The notes under the pieces: generated by a model
What the model was told of the DNA's origin: nothing
Database searches by the model: none
The model's input: only the letters and a program-made list of their open reading frames with translations
Program-made: the position numbers and the translations under genes
Assembly (NCBI GenBank): GCA_005772945.1
Contig: SXIE01000162.1
Span: forward strand, 1 to 14,523
Origin: Pseudomonadota bacterium
GTDB taxonomy: Bacteria; Myxococcota; UBA9042; PHBI01
Length of the DNA stretch: 14,523 bases
Direction: 5' to 3'
In this document: piece after piece, positions 6,921-13,708 of the stretch
How positions within the stretch are numbered: position 1 is the first letter of the stretch
Layout of the letters: the number at the start of each line of letters is the position of its first letter

Positions 6921-7823
6921 ATGAACGCTGCCCCGCCGTTACCGGCACGTGCCCCCGCCGCGCTCGTCGCGCACGCCCAGGCCGGCCGCCACGTCCAGAT
7001 CGGCGCGGACCGCGTCTTCGTGCGCGACCAAGGGCAGGGCGAGCCCGTCGTGCTCATGCACGGGATCCCGACCAGCTCGTACCTCTACCGCAAGATGATC
7101 CCGCTCATCGCCGCCGAAGGCCTGCGCGCCATCGCGTTCGACTTTCTCGGGATGGGGCTGACGGCCAAGCCGCGCGACGGCGACTACCGATGGTCGAGCA
7201 TGGCGCGCTGGACTGGCGAGGTCCTCGACGGCCTCGGCCTCGGGCGCGTGCACCTCGTCGTCCACGATCTCAGCGGCCGCCTCGGCCTCGCCTGGGCCAT
7301 CGCCCATCCCGAGCGCATCGCGAGCCTCACGATCATGGACACGCCGTTCGACGCCTCGCGCTTCCGGCCGCCCTTCCCGGTCTCGCTCTTCGCCATCCCG
7401 GTCATTCGCCAAGCGGCCATCCGCCTCACCAGCGCGCGCCTCTTCCACGCGATCATGAAGCGCCAGGGCGTCCACGATCCGACCACCATCACACTCGACG
7501 ACACGCGCGCGTACCTCACGATGCTCGCCCACGACGGCGGTCGCCGCAGCTATCTCGCGATCATGCGCGGGGATGACGTGCGCCCCGACCATCGCGCGAC
7601 GATGCGCGCCGGGCTCGCCCAGATCCAAGGCCCGATTCAGGCCGTTTGGGGCGCCCACGACAGGGCCGTGCCGGCCTTTCATACCGAGGTGCTCGCGGCC
7701 GACGTCGCGCTCTCCGCCTTTCATCGGCTGGAGGCCGGGCATTTCCTGCAAGAGGAAGTGCCCGAGGCTTGCGCCCGTCACATCGTCGCGTTGGCGCGCG
7801 CACGCGGCACCCTCGATCGATGA
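6921..7823 (+). CDS. Alpha/beta hydrolase, haloalkane dehalogenase/epoxide hydrolase-like, Asp nucleophile
   Basis: The 300-residue protein starts at an ATG with GAGG 5 nt upstream. It has the usual length and layout of haloalkane dehalogenase-like enzymes: oxyanion HGIPTSSYLYR (47-57), FDFLGMGLTAKP (73-84), nucleophile elbow VHDLSG with Asp116, a helical cap (about 145-225), acid Asp247 in GAHDRAVP and base His274 in GHFLQEE. The triad therefore seems complete. The two residues that bind halide in true dehalogenases, Asn of HGNP and Trp of HDWGG, are Ile49 and Leu117, so halide release is not expected. An epoxide hydrolase-like or other ester-cleaving role is possible. There is no signal peptide, so it is probably cytoplasmic. 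It lies 22 bp after the nuclease gene and converges on the next gene with only 4 bp between stops. Confidence 0.9.
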   Translation: MNAAPPLPARAPAALVAHAQAGRHVQIGADRVFVRDQGQGEPVVLMHGIPTSSYLYRKMIPLIAAEGLRAIAFDFLGMGLTAKPRDGDYRWSSMARWTGEVLDGLGLGRVHLVVHDLSGRLGLAWAIAHPERIASLTIMDTPFDASRFRPPFPVSLFAIPVIRQAAIRLTSARLFHAIMKRQGVHDPTTITLDDTRAYLTMLAHDGGRRSYLAIMRGDDVRPDHRATMRAGLAQIQGPIQAVWGAHDRAVPAFHTEVLAADVALSAFHRLEAGHFLQEEVPEACARHIVALARARGTLDR

Positions 7824-7827
7824 CCAC

Positions 7828-8565
7828 TCAGCGCGGGGTGGCCGAGCTTCGAGGGGTACGTCCGCGCCGGAGGCGGCGCACGGTGCGACCGATCGTGTGA
7901 ACGAGAGTCCGGCCGTTGACGGGCAGGAGCAGCGGCATCGTGCGACCCTCGCGCCAGCCAGGATTGAGGCGCTCGTACTCGTCGATGAGCTGCCGCGCCT
8001 CGGCCGAGGGCGACTCCAATTCCTCGGGGACGGCCTGCCCGAGGACCAGCCCGAGCGTCGGATCGAAGGTCGGATAGCGGCTCGCGAACACGGTGAGCGC
8101 GTGGCGCTCCCAGGCGGGCGTGTCGGCCTTCTGCAGGGAGTAGGATTGGCCGATCGAGCGCGTGAGCGACGCGTAGCTGAGGGGGAAGGCCGTCGTCACG
8201 AAGTAGAGCGAGCGCAGGCCGAAGCGCCGGGCGGCGCGCGGTAAGAGCTTGAGGCCCGAGAGGAGCACGGCGGGCCCGCCCCGGAAGCCCTTGCGAATGT
8301 ACCAGTATTTGGCGTTCAGCAGCACCGCGCGGCGCCCCGCGTGTGCGAGCGGGATCATCGTGAGGCTGTAGAAGCCTTGCGGCTCCCCGCGCGCGTCGTC
8401 GAGCACCACGGCGCCCGTCTCATCCTGCGCGAAGACCGCCCGGAACGCGCGCCAATCCTCGTCCGGATCCTTGGCCAGGCGCAGGTGCTCGACGCGAATC
8501 TGCCAGAGCTTGCGAAGGAGCGCTTCGTCGGGGTGGGCGACGAAACGATCTCGAAGTGCCGCCAT
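7828..8565 (-). CDS. Hypothetical protein, possibly GNAT-like acyltransferase fold
   Basis: The 245-residue product starts at an ATG at 8565 without a clear ribosome site. It has no signal peptide or membrane helix. After an initial helix, the order AVVLDDARGEPQGFYSL (52-68), a strand at 79-89, the glycine-containing KGFRGGPA (92-99) and LRSLYFVTT (118-126) resembles the strand/P-loop/strand order of GNAT proteins, but the canonical Q/R-x-x-G-x-G/A loop is not clean. The C-terminal 60 residues are basic and Arg-rich. Codon third positions are strongly G/C, supporting coding. It is transcribed towards the hydrolase gene and divergent from the stalked lipoprotein. I do not recognise it with confidence; the GNAT idea is a weak inference. 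Confidence 0.75.
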   Translation of the reverse strand: MAALRDRFVAHPDEALLRKLWQIRVEHLRLAKDPDEDWRAFRAVFAQDETGAVVLDDARGEPQGFYSLTMIPLAHAGRRAVLLNAKYWYIRKGFRGGPAVLLSGLKLLPRAARRFGLRSLYFVTTAFPLSYASLTRSIGQSYSLQKADTPAWERHALTVFASRYPTFDPTLGLVLGQAVPEELESPSAEARQLIDEYERLNPGWREGRTMPLLLPVNGRTLVHTIGRTVRRLRRGRTPRSSATPR

Positions 8566-8780
8566 AGGGGGTGTGATCCGCCGGAGGTGATGCGTGAGGC
8601 GCGGGCGTCCGGAGCGCGCGGCTCATCGTAGCCTCATCCTGAATGCTCGGAAACCCCGGAGGTGACGCGGGCATCCGTGCTTCCGGGCGGTCTTGACCGG
8701 CCGCCTGGTCAGGTCGAGGATGCGGCGGCCATGCGGTTGCGTGGCCGGGCGGGCAGGGGACGAGCGGACCGGGGTGGGCG
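8566..8780. promoter_or_regulatory. Divergent regulatory region with duplicated motif
   Basis: The 215-bp gap has no convincing ORF. For the plus strand, TTGACC (8693-8698) and GAGGAT (8716-8721) are 17 nt apart, and TGACC/GGTCA arms (8694-8698, 8707-8711) form an inverted repeat over the -35 box. For the minus strand, TACGAT (8625-8630) is a possible -10 box with a poor -35. A 14-bp block CCGGAGGTGAyGCG occurs at 8581-8594 and 8656-8669 with one mismatch, each followed by a GCGGGCrTCCG-like block. These could be binding sites of a shared regulator. Confidence 0.35.
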
Positions 8781-10505
8781 ATGCGTAAGCTGTGGGCGTG
8801 GGTGTGGGTCCTCGGCGCGTGTACCGAGGCGGGCGCGGGGCGCGAGGTTGCGGGCGCGACGGATGCTGCGACCGCGTCCGAGACCGAGTCCGAGATCGAG
8901 TCCGAGTCCGAGTCCGAGACCGAGTCCGAGTCCGAGATCGAGTCCGAGATCGAGTCCGAGATCGAGTCCGAGATCGAGTCCGAGACCGAGTCCGAGACCG
9001 AGACCGAGTCCGAGACCGAGTCCGAGTCCGAGACCGAGTCCGAGACCGAGTCCGAGACATCCGCCCCGTGGACGGCGAGTCTCGCCGTATCCCCGGTCGC
9101 GGCCGCCACGATCGCAGGCACCGCCTACCTATCGGCCTCGCGCCTCGACGTCACCTGGAGCGCCCCGGCCGAAAGTGTGAACGGCTTTCGCATTCGCGCG
9201 CGCGAGGGCGCGCTCGTCCATGCCGAGGTCCTCGCGGCCGCGGGCGCGACCTCCACCCCGCTGACGGGCCTCGACGCCAGCACGCACTACGACGTGTCGA
9301 TCGAGGCCTGCCTCGACGCGCCCTGCACGGCGACGCTGACGCCCGTCGATGCCGCGTCGGTGGCGGCCGACACCGCCGAGCAGATCTGGCAATTCCGCGG
9401 CACGGGCGCCTCGACGGCCGGCCTCACGCACATCGTTCCCGACGGCAACGTCCGCATCCACGCGATTCGCTACGGCGCCGAGGCGCCCGCCGGATCCGAG
9501 GGCCACGTGCAGCTCTACTACGGTCCGATGCCGCCAACGAAGGGCCTCGCGGTCGCAACCAGCGCGGCCGCGGCGACCACCGATCCGAGCACCTTCGACA
9601 GCTTCACGAGCCTGGCGACCACCTCGGGCCTTCGCACGCCGACGACCGCGACGTCGCTGATCAAGGACATCGGCACGGCGCAGGCCGTCCCCGTCACGGC
9701 CGCGCTGGGCGGCGGAATCCGGCTCTACATCGAGGCCAGCGGCACCGACGGCCACGCGCGCATCATGCACTTCGACAGCGCCGATGGGTACGTCGGCCTC
9801 GACTTCAACCGCGGGACGCCGACCGTGTGCACGACGGCCGCCGACTACGGCAACGCCGGTGATTGCGCGCCGACGGTCGACCTCGGCGTCGACGGCGATG
9901 CCCTCCTGCCGTCGGCCAAACTCAAGAACGTGCGGCAGTTCAAGATCGGCGTCCGCACCCTCGACGACTGGCGCTGGGACGGGGCGGTCGGCTCCTTCAT
10001 GGTCGTCACGACCGACAAGGTCGACGGCTGCTCCGTCGACGGCCACAACCAGGCCTACGCCGTCTGGGACGGCGCGCGCTGGAACATCCAATACCGCGCC
10101 GACGGCTGCCCGAAGCTGATGACGCAGATGCAGGCCGCCACGCCGCTGCACCTCGGCAAGGGGCACTACGCGCTCTACTCTGGTGATAGGTCCGATCTCT
10201 CGGCGCGCCCCCAGGGGACGCACCTGCCGTACCTCGGCCCCAAGCGCGTCCGTTTCGCGCACGGCGAGGCGACGGGCGCGGTGGACGTCATCGACTTCGA
10301 GGACTGGGAGACGGCCGCAGAGAGCCACCCGCTCACGTTCCTCTGGCCCTCGGGAGCCGCTCTGGATGCGGTGTCCGAGGGGTACATCGACGACTTCGTC
10401 GCGCTGACGCCGACCGATTCCACGGCGCTCCAGGTCCTCTACGCCGCGGTGACGAACGGGACCGAGCCACCGTTTGCGGCGATCGCCGTCCTCGTCAATC
10501 CATGA
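8781..10505 (+). CDS. Stalked surface lipoprotein: Glu-X repeat, fibronectin-III-like domain, unknown C-terminal region
   Basis: This 574-residue protein has a short signal peptide with lipobox LGAC (Cys14), then thirty consecutive Glu-Ser/Thr/Ile dipeptides (34-93) that give a strongly acidic, probably extended stalk. Residues about 98-195 resemble a fibronectin type III domain: LDVTWSAP, NGFRIRARE, LTGLDASTHYDVSIEA. The rest is rich in beta-type segments with several paired cysteines, aromatic motifs such as FKIGVRTLDDWRWDG and AYAVWDGARWNIQYRADGC, and an end in IAVLVNP. I know of similar uncharacterised proteins in Myxococcota but no named family; a beta-propeller or carbohydrate-binding fold is a guess. 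The ATG has a weak GGGGTGG site. Its stop overlaps the start of the GH5-like gene (ATGA), so the two are probably translated together and may act on the same polysaccharide. Confidence 0.9.
   Translation: MRKLWAWVWVLGACTEAGAGREVAGATDAATASETESEIESESESETESESEIESEIESEIESEIESETESETETESETESESETESETESETSAPWTASLAVSPVAAATIAGTAYLSASRLDVTWSAPAESVNGFRIRAREGALVHAEVLAAAGATSTPLTGLDASTHYDVSIEACLDAPCTATLTPVDAASVAADTAEQIWQFRGTGASTAGLTHIVPDGNVRIHAIRYGAEAPAGSEGHVQLYYGPMPPTKGLAVATSAAAATTDPSTFDSFTSLATTSGLRTPTTATSLIKDIGTAQAVPVTAALGGGIRLYIEASGTDGHARIMHFDSADGYVGLDFNRGTPTVCTTAADYGNAGDCAPTVDLGVDGDALLPSAKLKNVRQFKIGVRTLDDWRWDGAVGSFMVVTTDKVDGCSVDGHNQAYAVWDGARWNIQYRADGCPKLMTQMQAATPLHLGKGHYALYSGDRSDLSARPQGTHLPYLGPKRVRFAHGEATGAVDVIDFEDWETAAESHPLTFLWPSGAALDAVSEGYIDDFVALTPTDSTALQVLYAAVTNGTEPPFAAIAVLVNP
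8880..9059 (+). repeat. Hexanucleotide coding repeat, 30 units of GAG-[TCC/ACC/ATC]
   Basis: Thirty in-frame 6-bp units run without interruption. GAG is invariant; the second codon is TCC, ACC or ATC, with ACA in the last unit. Ser, Thr and Ile units are interspersed, with four Ile units alternating at 8937-8978. The 6-bp period keeps the frame when units are gained or lost, so length changes would alter only the acidic stalk. The repeat also opens long antisense and out-of-frame ORFs that are artefacts. Confidence 0.97.
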
Positions 10506-11614
10506 CTCTACGCATGCATCGCCTGGTGGTCGGCCCCGTGCTCATGACCCTCACCGCGTGCGCCTCGCCGGAGGCGGCGGCGCCGCTCGAGCGCGTCGTC
10601 GTCGCGCCCGATGGCCGCGGCTTCGCGCTTGCCGAGAGCGGGGCGCCGTTCGTGCCTTGGGGATTCAACTACGATCATGATCGCGACGTGCGTCTGCTCG
10701 AAGAGTATTGGGTCGACGGGTGGGACGAGGTGGTCGCCGATCTGGGCGAGATCCGCGCGCTCGGCGCGACCGTCGTCCGCCTGCATCTCCAGGTCGCGGC
10801 GTTCATGACGGGTCCGGACACGGTCGACGAGGCAGCGCTCGCGCGCCTCCGCGAGCTTGCCACGGTCGCCGCGCGGCTCGGACTGCGTCTCGATATCACC
10901 GGGCTCGCAGCGTATCGGGGCGCGGCCGACCCGCCCTGGTACGTCGCGCTTCCGGAGGCCGCGCGCTGGGAGGCGCAGGCGCGTTTTTGGGACGCGGTCG
11001 CCGAGCGTCTCGCGGGCGATCCGGTGGTCTTTGCCTACGATCTGGTGAACGAGCCGCTCGTCCCGACCGACGTGCGGACCGATTGGACCCCGGGCGAGTT
11101 CGCCGGCCTCAGCTTTGTCCAGTGCCTCGTGCTCGAGCTCGGCGCGCGCGATCCGGCCGCGGTCGCGCACGCGTGGCGCATGGCCATGAAGGCGGCCATC
11201 CGCGCCCACGACCCGGACGTCCTCATCACCGTCGGACAGTTCCCGTTCACGACGCAGCCGGGCTTCACGCCGGCCGAGGTCGCCGCCGATCTCGACTACC
11301 TGAGCGTCCACCTCTACCCGGAGACCGGCAAGATGGACGCCTCGCTCGGGGTACTCGCGGCCTTCGCCGCGGCGGGTCGGCCGGTCGTCGTCGAAGAGAT
11401 CGGCCCGCTGAACTGCAGCGCCGAGGAGCTCGGCCAGTTCATCACCGATTCGCGCGCCTACGCGACCGGCTGGATCGGGTTCTACTGGGGCCAAACCCCG
11501 GCCGAATTCGGCGCGGGCAAGCGCTACGCGCTCTTCGCGAACGAATTGCGCGCGCCCAAAACGACATCCCCGCCGCGTTGCTCCTGTCGTGGCTCGACCT
11601 CTTCGTCGGCCTGA
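10502..11614 (+). CDS. GH5-like (cellulase-family) glycoside hydrolase lipoprotein with disrupted C-terminus
   Basis: The 370-residue frame begins at an ATG overlapping the previous stop by 4 bp. It has a lipobox LTAC (Cys20) and a (beta/alpha)8-type catalytic domain. GH5 landmarks are FVPWGFNYDHD (50-60), the conserved Arg in VVRLHL, YDLVNEP with acid/base Glu184, LSVHLYP (His270, Tyr272) and the nucleophile in VVVEEIGP (probably Glu299). The expected action is retaining hydrolysis of a beta-linked polysaccharide such as beta-glucan or mannan at the cell surface; the substrate is not predictable. After about residue 349 the frame becomes Ser/Arg/Cys-rich with low third-position G/C. A neighbouring frame continues with plausible coding and SWLDLFVGLTPTLVGP to a stop at 11637. 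I infer a frameshift near 11547-11562, real or a sequencing error. Both catalytic Glu precede it. Confidence 0.9.
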   Translation: MTLRMHRLVVGPVLMTLTACASPEAAAPLERVVVAPDGRGFALAESGAPFVPWGFNYDHDRDVRLLEEYWVDGWDEVVADLGEIRALGATVVRLHLQVAAFMTGPDTVDEAALARLRELATVAARLGLRLDITGLAAYRGAADPPWYVALPEAARWEAQARFWDAVAERLAGDPVVFAYDLVNEPLVPTDVRTDWTPGEFAGLSFVQCLVLELGARDPAAVAHAWRMAMKAAIRAHDPDVLITVGQFPFTTQPGFTPAEVAADLDYLSVHLYPETGKMDASLGVLAAFAAAGRPVVVEEIGPLNCSAEELGQFITDSRAYATGWIGFYWGQTPAEFGAGKRYALFANELRAPKTTSPPRCSCRGSTSSSA

Positions 11615-11637
11615 CGCCGACCCTCGTCGGGCCCTGA
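11548..11637 (+). pseudogene. Out-of-frame C-terminal end of the GH5-like gene
   Basis: In the frame offset from 10502, codons from about 11552 to the TGA at 11635-11637 read RAQNDIPAALLL then SWLDLFVGLTPTLVGP, with 27 of 28 third positions G or C. The annotated frame here ends in an unlikely Ser/Arg/Cys-rich tail with several A/T third positions. Two extra bases in the (GC)4 run at 11548-11555, or one lost base in the adjacent C and A runs, would join ELR to this tail. A hairpin follows directly after the 11637 stop, as expected for the true gene end. Confidence 0.65.
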
Positions 11638-11638
11638 C

Positions 11639-11655
11639 GGCGCGCCCATCGCGCC
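11639..11655 (+). terminator. Short GC hairpin after the GH5-like gene
   Basis: GGCGCG (11639-11644) pairs with CGCGCC (11650-11655) around a 5-nt loop, starting 2 bp after the stop at 11637. There is no T-run, so it is at most a pause or mRNA-end stabilising structure. Nearby GCGCGC runs allow alternative pairings. Confidence 0.35.
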
Positions 11656-11702
11656 GCGGCGCGCGCCCGACTGGACCTGACCGCGCCTGGGGCCGGAAAG
11701 GA

Positions 11703-11731
11703 TTGACGCGGCGCGGGCGATCGGCGACAAG
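11703..11731 (+). promoter_or_regulatory. Candidate promoter for the 11770 gene
   Basis: TTGACG (11703-11708) has a good -35 match; 17 nt later GACAAG (11726-11731) is a weak -10 box. The expected start near 11738 would leave about 32 nt before the ATG, with GGAGG in the leader. Confidence 0.4.
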
Positions 11732-11769
11732 CGCTCGCCTGAACATCCGTGACGTACTCTGGAGGACGC

Positions 11770-12546
11770 ATGCAGGGTCTGGACGACGAAAACGCGGGGC
11801 GCGCGGCGCTTGCGCACTGGCTGCCGCGGCTCCTGGACGCGGCGCGTTCGGAGGGCCCGAACCTGGATACCGAGGGAGCGGCGGAGCGCGCGCTCGCGCT
11901 GGCGATCGTGGCCGAGAGCGCGGCGGTGGCGGCGCGGCTCGCGCTGCTGCCCGACGCGCTGTTTGCGGCCGGGCGCGTCGAGGCGCTGTGGACGCTGGCC
12001 TTGGCGCTCCGGCAGGTGGATCGGCTGGGGCAGCTCGGACCGGCCGGCAAGGCGCGCGCGACCGCGTCGCAGGCGGGCGCCGACGCGATTCCCGACGAGG
12101 GCGAGCAGGTGCGGACGGCGCTCGTCAAGCTGCTCGACTATCACTTCGGCGAGGATCCGGTCGTTGCGGCCGAGCTCGGCGAGGGGCGGCCCAAGGGTGG
12201 CACGTTCAAGTTCGCGGCGATGCTTGCGCGGCTCGCGGCGCTGGCTGAGGCGCGCAGCGAGACGCTCTCGCGCGATCCGAAGTACTGGCGTCCGACGCTC
12301 TTGGCGGACGCGCGGCGCTTGGCCGAGGCGGGGTTGAACTCGGTCGAGAGCCTGAACGAGCGCGAGGCCCTCGACGTGAAGCGGCGCGCCTTCGGGCTCT
12401 TGGAGAGTGCGTTCACGGACGTGCGCGCGGCGATCGCGTTCGTCATGCGCCACGATGGGGAGCTGTGCGACGGGCTGCCGTACCTGATCGTCAAGAAGCC
12501 GATCGCGCGCAAGGCCAAGGTCGAGGCGGCGCCGGTCGCGACCTGA
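11770..12546 (+). CDS. Hypothetical helical cytoplasmic protein
   Basis: The 258-residue product starts at an ATG with GGAGG 4 nt upstream; an in-frame GTG at 11749 would place this ribosome site inside the gene and is rejected. It is Ala/Leu/Arg/Glu-rich and looks almost wholly alpha-helical, with no signal peptide or membrane segment. The most distinctive stretches are LLDYHFGEDPVVAAELGE in the middle and RDPKYWRPTLLADARRLAEA followed by AFGLLESAFTDVRAAI towards the end; the last 25 residues are basic. I recall uncharacterised Myxococcota proteins with comparable segments but no named family. It has its own promoter candidate and converges on rluA with 8 bp between stops. Function unknown. 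Confidence 0.85.
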   Translation: MQGLDDENAGRAALAHWLPRLLDAARSEGPNLDTEGAAERALALAIVAESAAVAARLALLPDALFAAGRVEALWTLALALRQVDRLGQLGPAGKARATASQAGADAIPDEGEQVRTALVKLLDYHFGEDPVVAAELGEGRPKGGTFKFAAMLARLAALAEARSETLSRDPKYWRPTLLADARRLAEAGLNSVESLNEREALDVKRRAFGLLESAFTDVRAAIAFVMRHDGELCDGLPYLIVKKPIARKAKVEAAPVAT

Positions 12547-12554
12547 GCGGCGCA

Positions 12555-13280
12555 TCAGAAGTCGGGCGGCGCCTCGAACGCGAGCGCCTGGCCCGTCGTC
12601 GGATGCACGAAGGCGAGCTGGCACGCGTGGAGGAGCAGCGGCGCGAGCGGCACGTCGGATGCGCTCGAGCGGCCGTAGATCCGATCGCCGACGATCGGGC
12701 AGCCGAGGCCACGCGGATCGGCCGCGTGGAGCCGGAGTTGGTGCGTGCGGCCGGTCAGCGGCTCGAGCGCGACGCGGGTGCGCACGCCGCCCTCGTATTG
12801 TGTGACGCCGAGCAGGCGCCAGCGGGTTTGGGCGGGACGTCCGGCGACGAGGTCGACGACCTGGCGCGGGCGCTGACGCCAGTCGCTGCGCATCGGAAGC
12901 GTGATGAGACCTTCGGGGGCCTCGGGGCCGCATAGAGCGGGCGCGAGCGGGCCGTCGAGGAGGGCCTCGTAGCGCTTGGCGACGCGCCGCTCGGCGAACG
13001 CGCGCGAGAGGCGGCGGTGGCTCTCGGGGGTGAGCGCGACGACCATGAGGCCCGAGGTCGGCGCGTCGAGGCGGTGCGCGAGGATCGGGCCGTGCGCGTC
13101 GGGAAAAAGCCGCGGAATGCGGGTCTGAACCGAGTCCCAGGCGGGCGTGCTGGTGCCGGGGCAGCTGAGGAGCTCGCGCGGCTTGAGGACGACGGCCAGC
13201 TCCCGGTCCGCAAAGAGGACCGTCAGCGGCAGTGCAGACACATCGGGAGGTACGAAGCGCAACGCGCGAGGCTGTCCCAT
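12555..13280 (-). CDS. rluA: RluA-type pseudouridine synthase (rRNA/tRNA)
   Basis: The 241-residue protein covers the RluA family in full (E. coli RluA has 219 residues). Visible motifs are ELAVVLKPRELLSCPGT, AWDSVQTRI, the catalytic motif HRLDAPTSGLMVVAL with Asp72, ITLPMRSDWRQRPRQ, PAQTRW, LTGRTHQLRLHA and GDRIYG near LLLHA. The LPMRSDWRQRPRQ and PAQT segments follow the order of E. coli RluA rather than RluC/RluD, and there is no S4 domain. Known RluA enzymes convert uridine 746 of 23S rRNA and uridine 32 of some tRNAs to pseudouridine; whether both are targets here is not known. The ATG at 13280 lacks a clear ribosome site. The gene converges with the 11770 gene. Confidence 0.93.
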   Translation of the reverse strand: MGQPRALRFVPPDVSALPLTVLFADRELAVVLKPRELLSCPGTSTPAWDSVQTRIPRLFPDAHGPILAHRLDAPTSGLMVVALTPESHRRLSRAFAERRVAKRYEALLDGPLAPALCGPEAPEGLITLPMRSDWRQRPRQVVDLVAGRPAQTRWRLLGVTQYEGGVRTRVALEPLTGRTHQLRLHAADPRGLGCPIVGDRIYGRSSASDVPLAPLLLHACQLAFVHPTTGQALAFEAPPDF

Positions 13281-13708
13281 CGCGGCGCGTGGCGGTCAAG
13301 CCTCGGGATGAGGCGATGAGGCGCGCATGCGCCGAGGTCGGGACACTGGCTCCAAGACCGCACGAAACGCATACAGGGACGGCGGGCCCGCCTGGTATAG
13401 GGTTCGGACTGCCTGCGACCGGCCGTCCTCGTGGCCCTCGGCGCCGCGCTCGTCGCGCCCAACGCGCGCGGCGGCGCTGGCCAGCGGCAAGGATCTGACC
13501 GGCTTCCGCGCCCATTGGCTCGAGCGCACCGGCTTGTCGATGCGGCTGATCTGGCCGCCGTCGTACGCGCCATCGGGCCCTGACGCGGCGGCCCAGCGTC
13601 CGGGTTTCGCTTGGTGCGGAGGCGCGTGTCGAGAAGGCAGGGGGAAGGGACGGCGCCTTGATCAAGGCGCGCCGCACCAGTGGTGGTGACCCACACCCAG
13701 GAGCCTTC
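13281..13708. other. Unassigned intergenic stretch, possible decayed or frameshifted small gene
   Basis: These 428 bp hold no gene I can defend. On the plus strand a TATAGG box (13396-13401) follows a 12-bp palindrome GGCGGGCCCGCC (13381-13392). Downstream, one frame (13410-13583) reads a signal-peptide-like RPAVLVALGAALVAPNARGG. The next frame has coding-like third positions for KDLTGFRAHWLERTGLSM and RLIWPPSYAPSGPD (about 13480-13590). Neither frame has a convincing start with a ribosome site, and joining them needs a frameshift near 13470. It may be a remnant of an exported protein gene or leader DNA of the next gene. An 18-bp palindrome lies at its right end. Confidence 0.4.
13653..13670. 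promoter_or_regulatory. 18-bp perfect palindrome upstream of the right-edge gene, possible operator
   Basis: GCGCCTTGATCAAGGCGC is perfectly self-complementary and lies 38 bp before the GTG at 13709. With a 2-nt bulge the pairing extends by four further pairs (CGGC/GCCG). No T-run follows, so it fits a dimeric repressor site or a leader hairpin better than a terminator. Confidence 0.45.

Noticed and set aside
5633..7057. 474-codon minus-strand ORF
   Set aside because: Antisense to three plus-strand genes that have ribosome sites, lipoboxes and catalytic motifs.
8420..9121. Minus-strand ORF with Ser-Asp/Val repeats, and Arg-Thr/Arg-Ser repeat ORFs over 8623-9180
   Set aside because: All are other-frame readings of the hexanucleotide repeat; the plus frame with lipobox and fibronectin-like domain is the real one.
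9129..10328. 399-codon minus-strand ORF
   Set aside because: Shadow of the stalked lipoprotein; no motif and no start signal.
10508..11746. 412-codon minus-strand ORF
   Set aside because: Arg/Glu/His-rich shadow of the GH5-like gene, whose catalytic motifs are on the plus strand.
13381..13392. GGCGGGCCCGCC perfect palindrome
   Set aside because: A 12-bp palindrome made only of G and C is expected by chance in this composition; noted as context but not treated as an operator.
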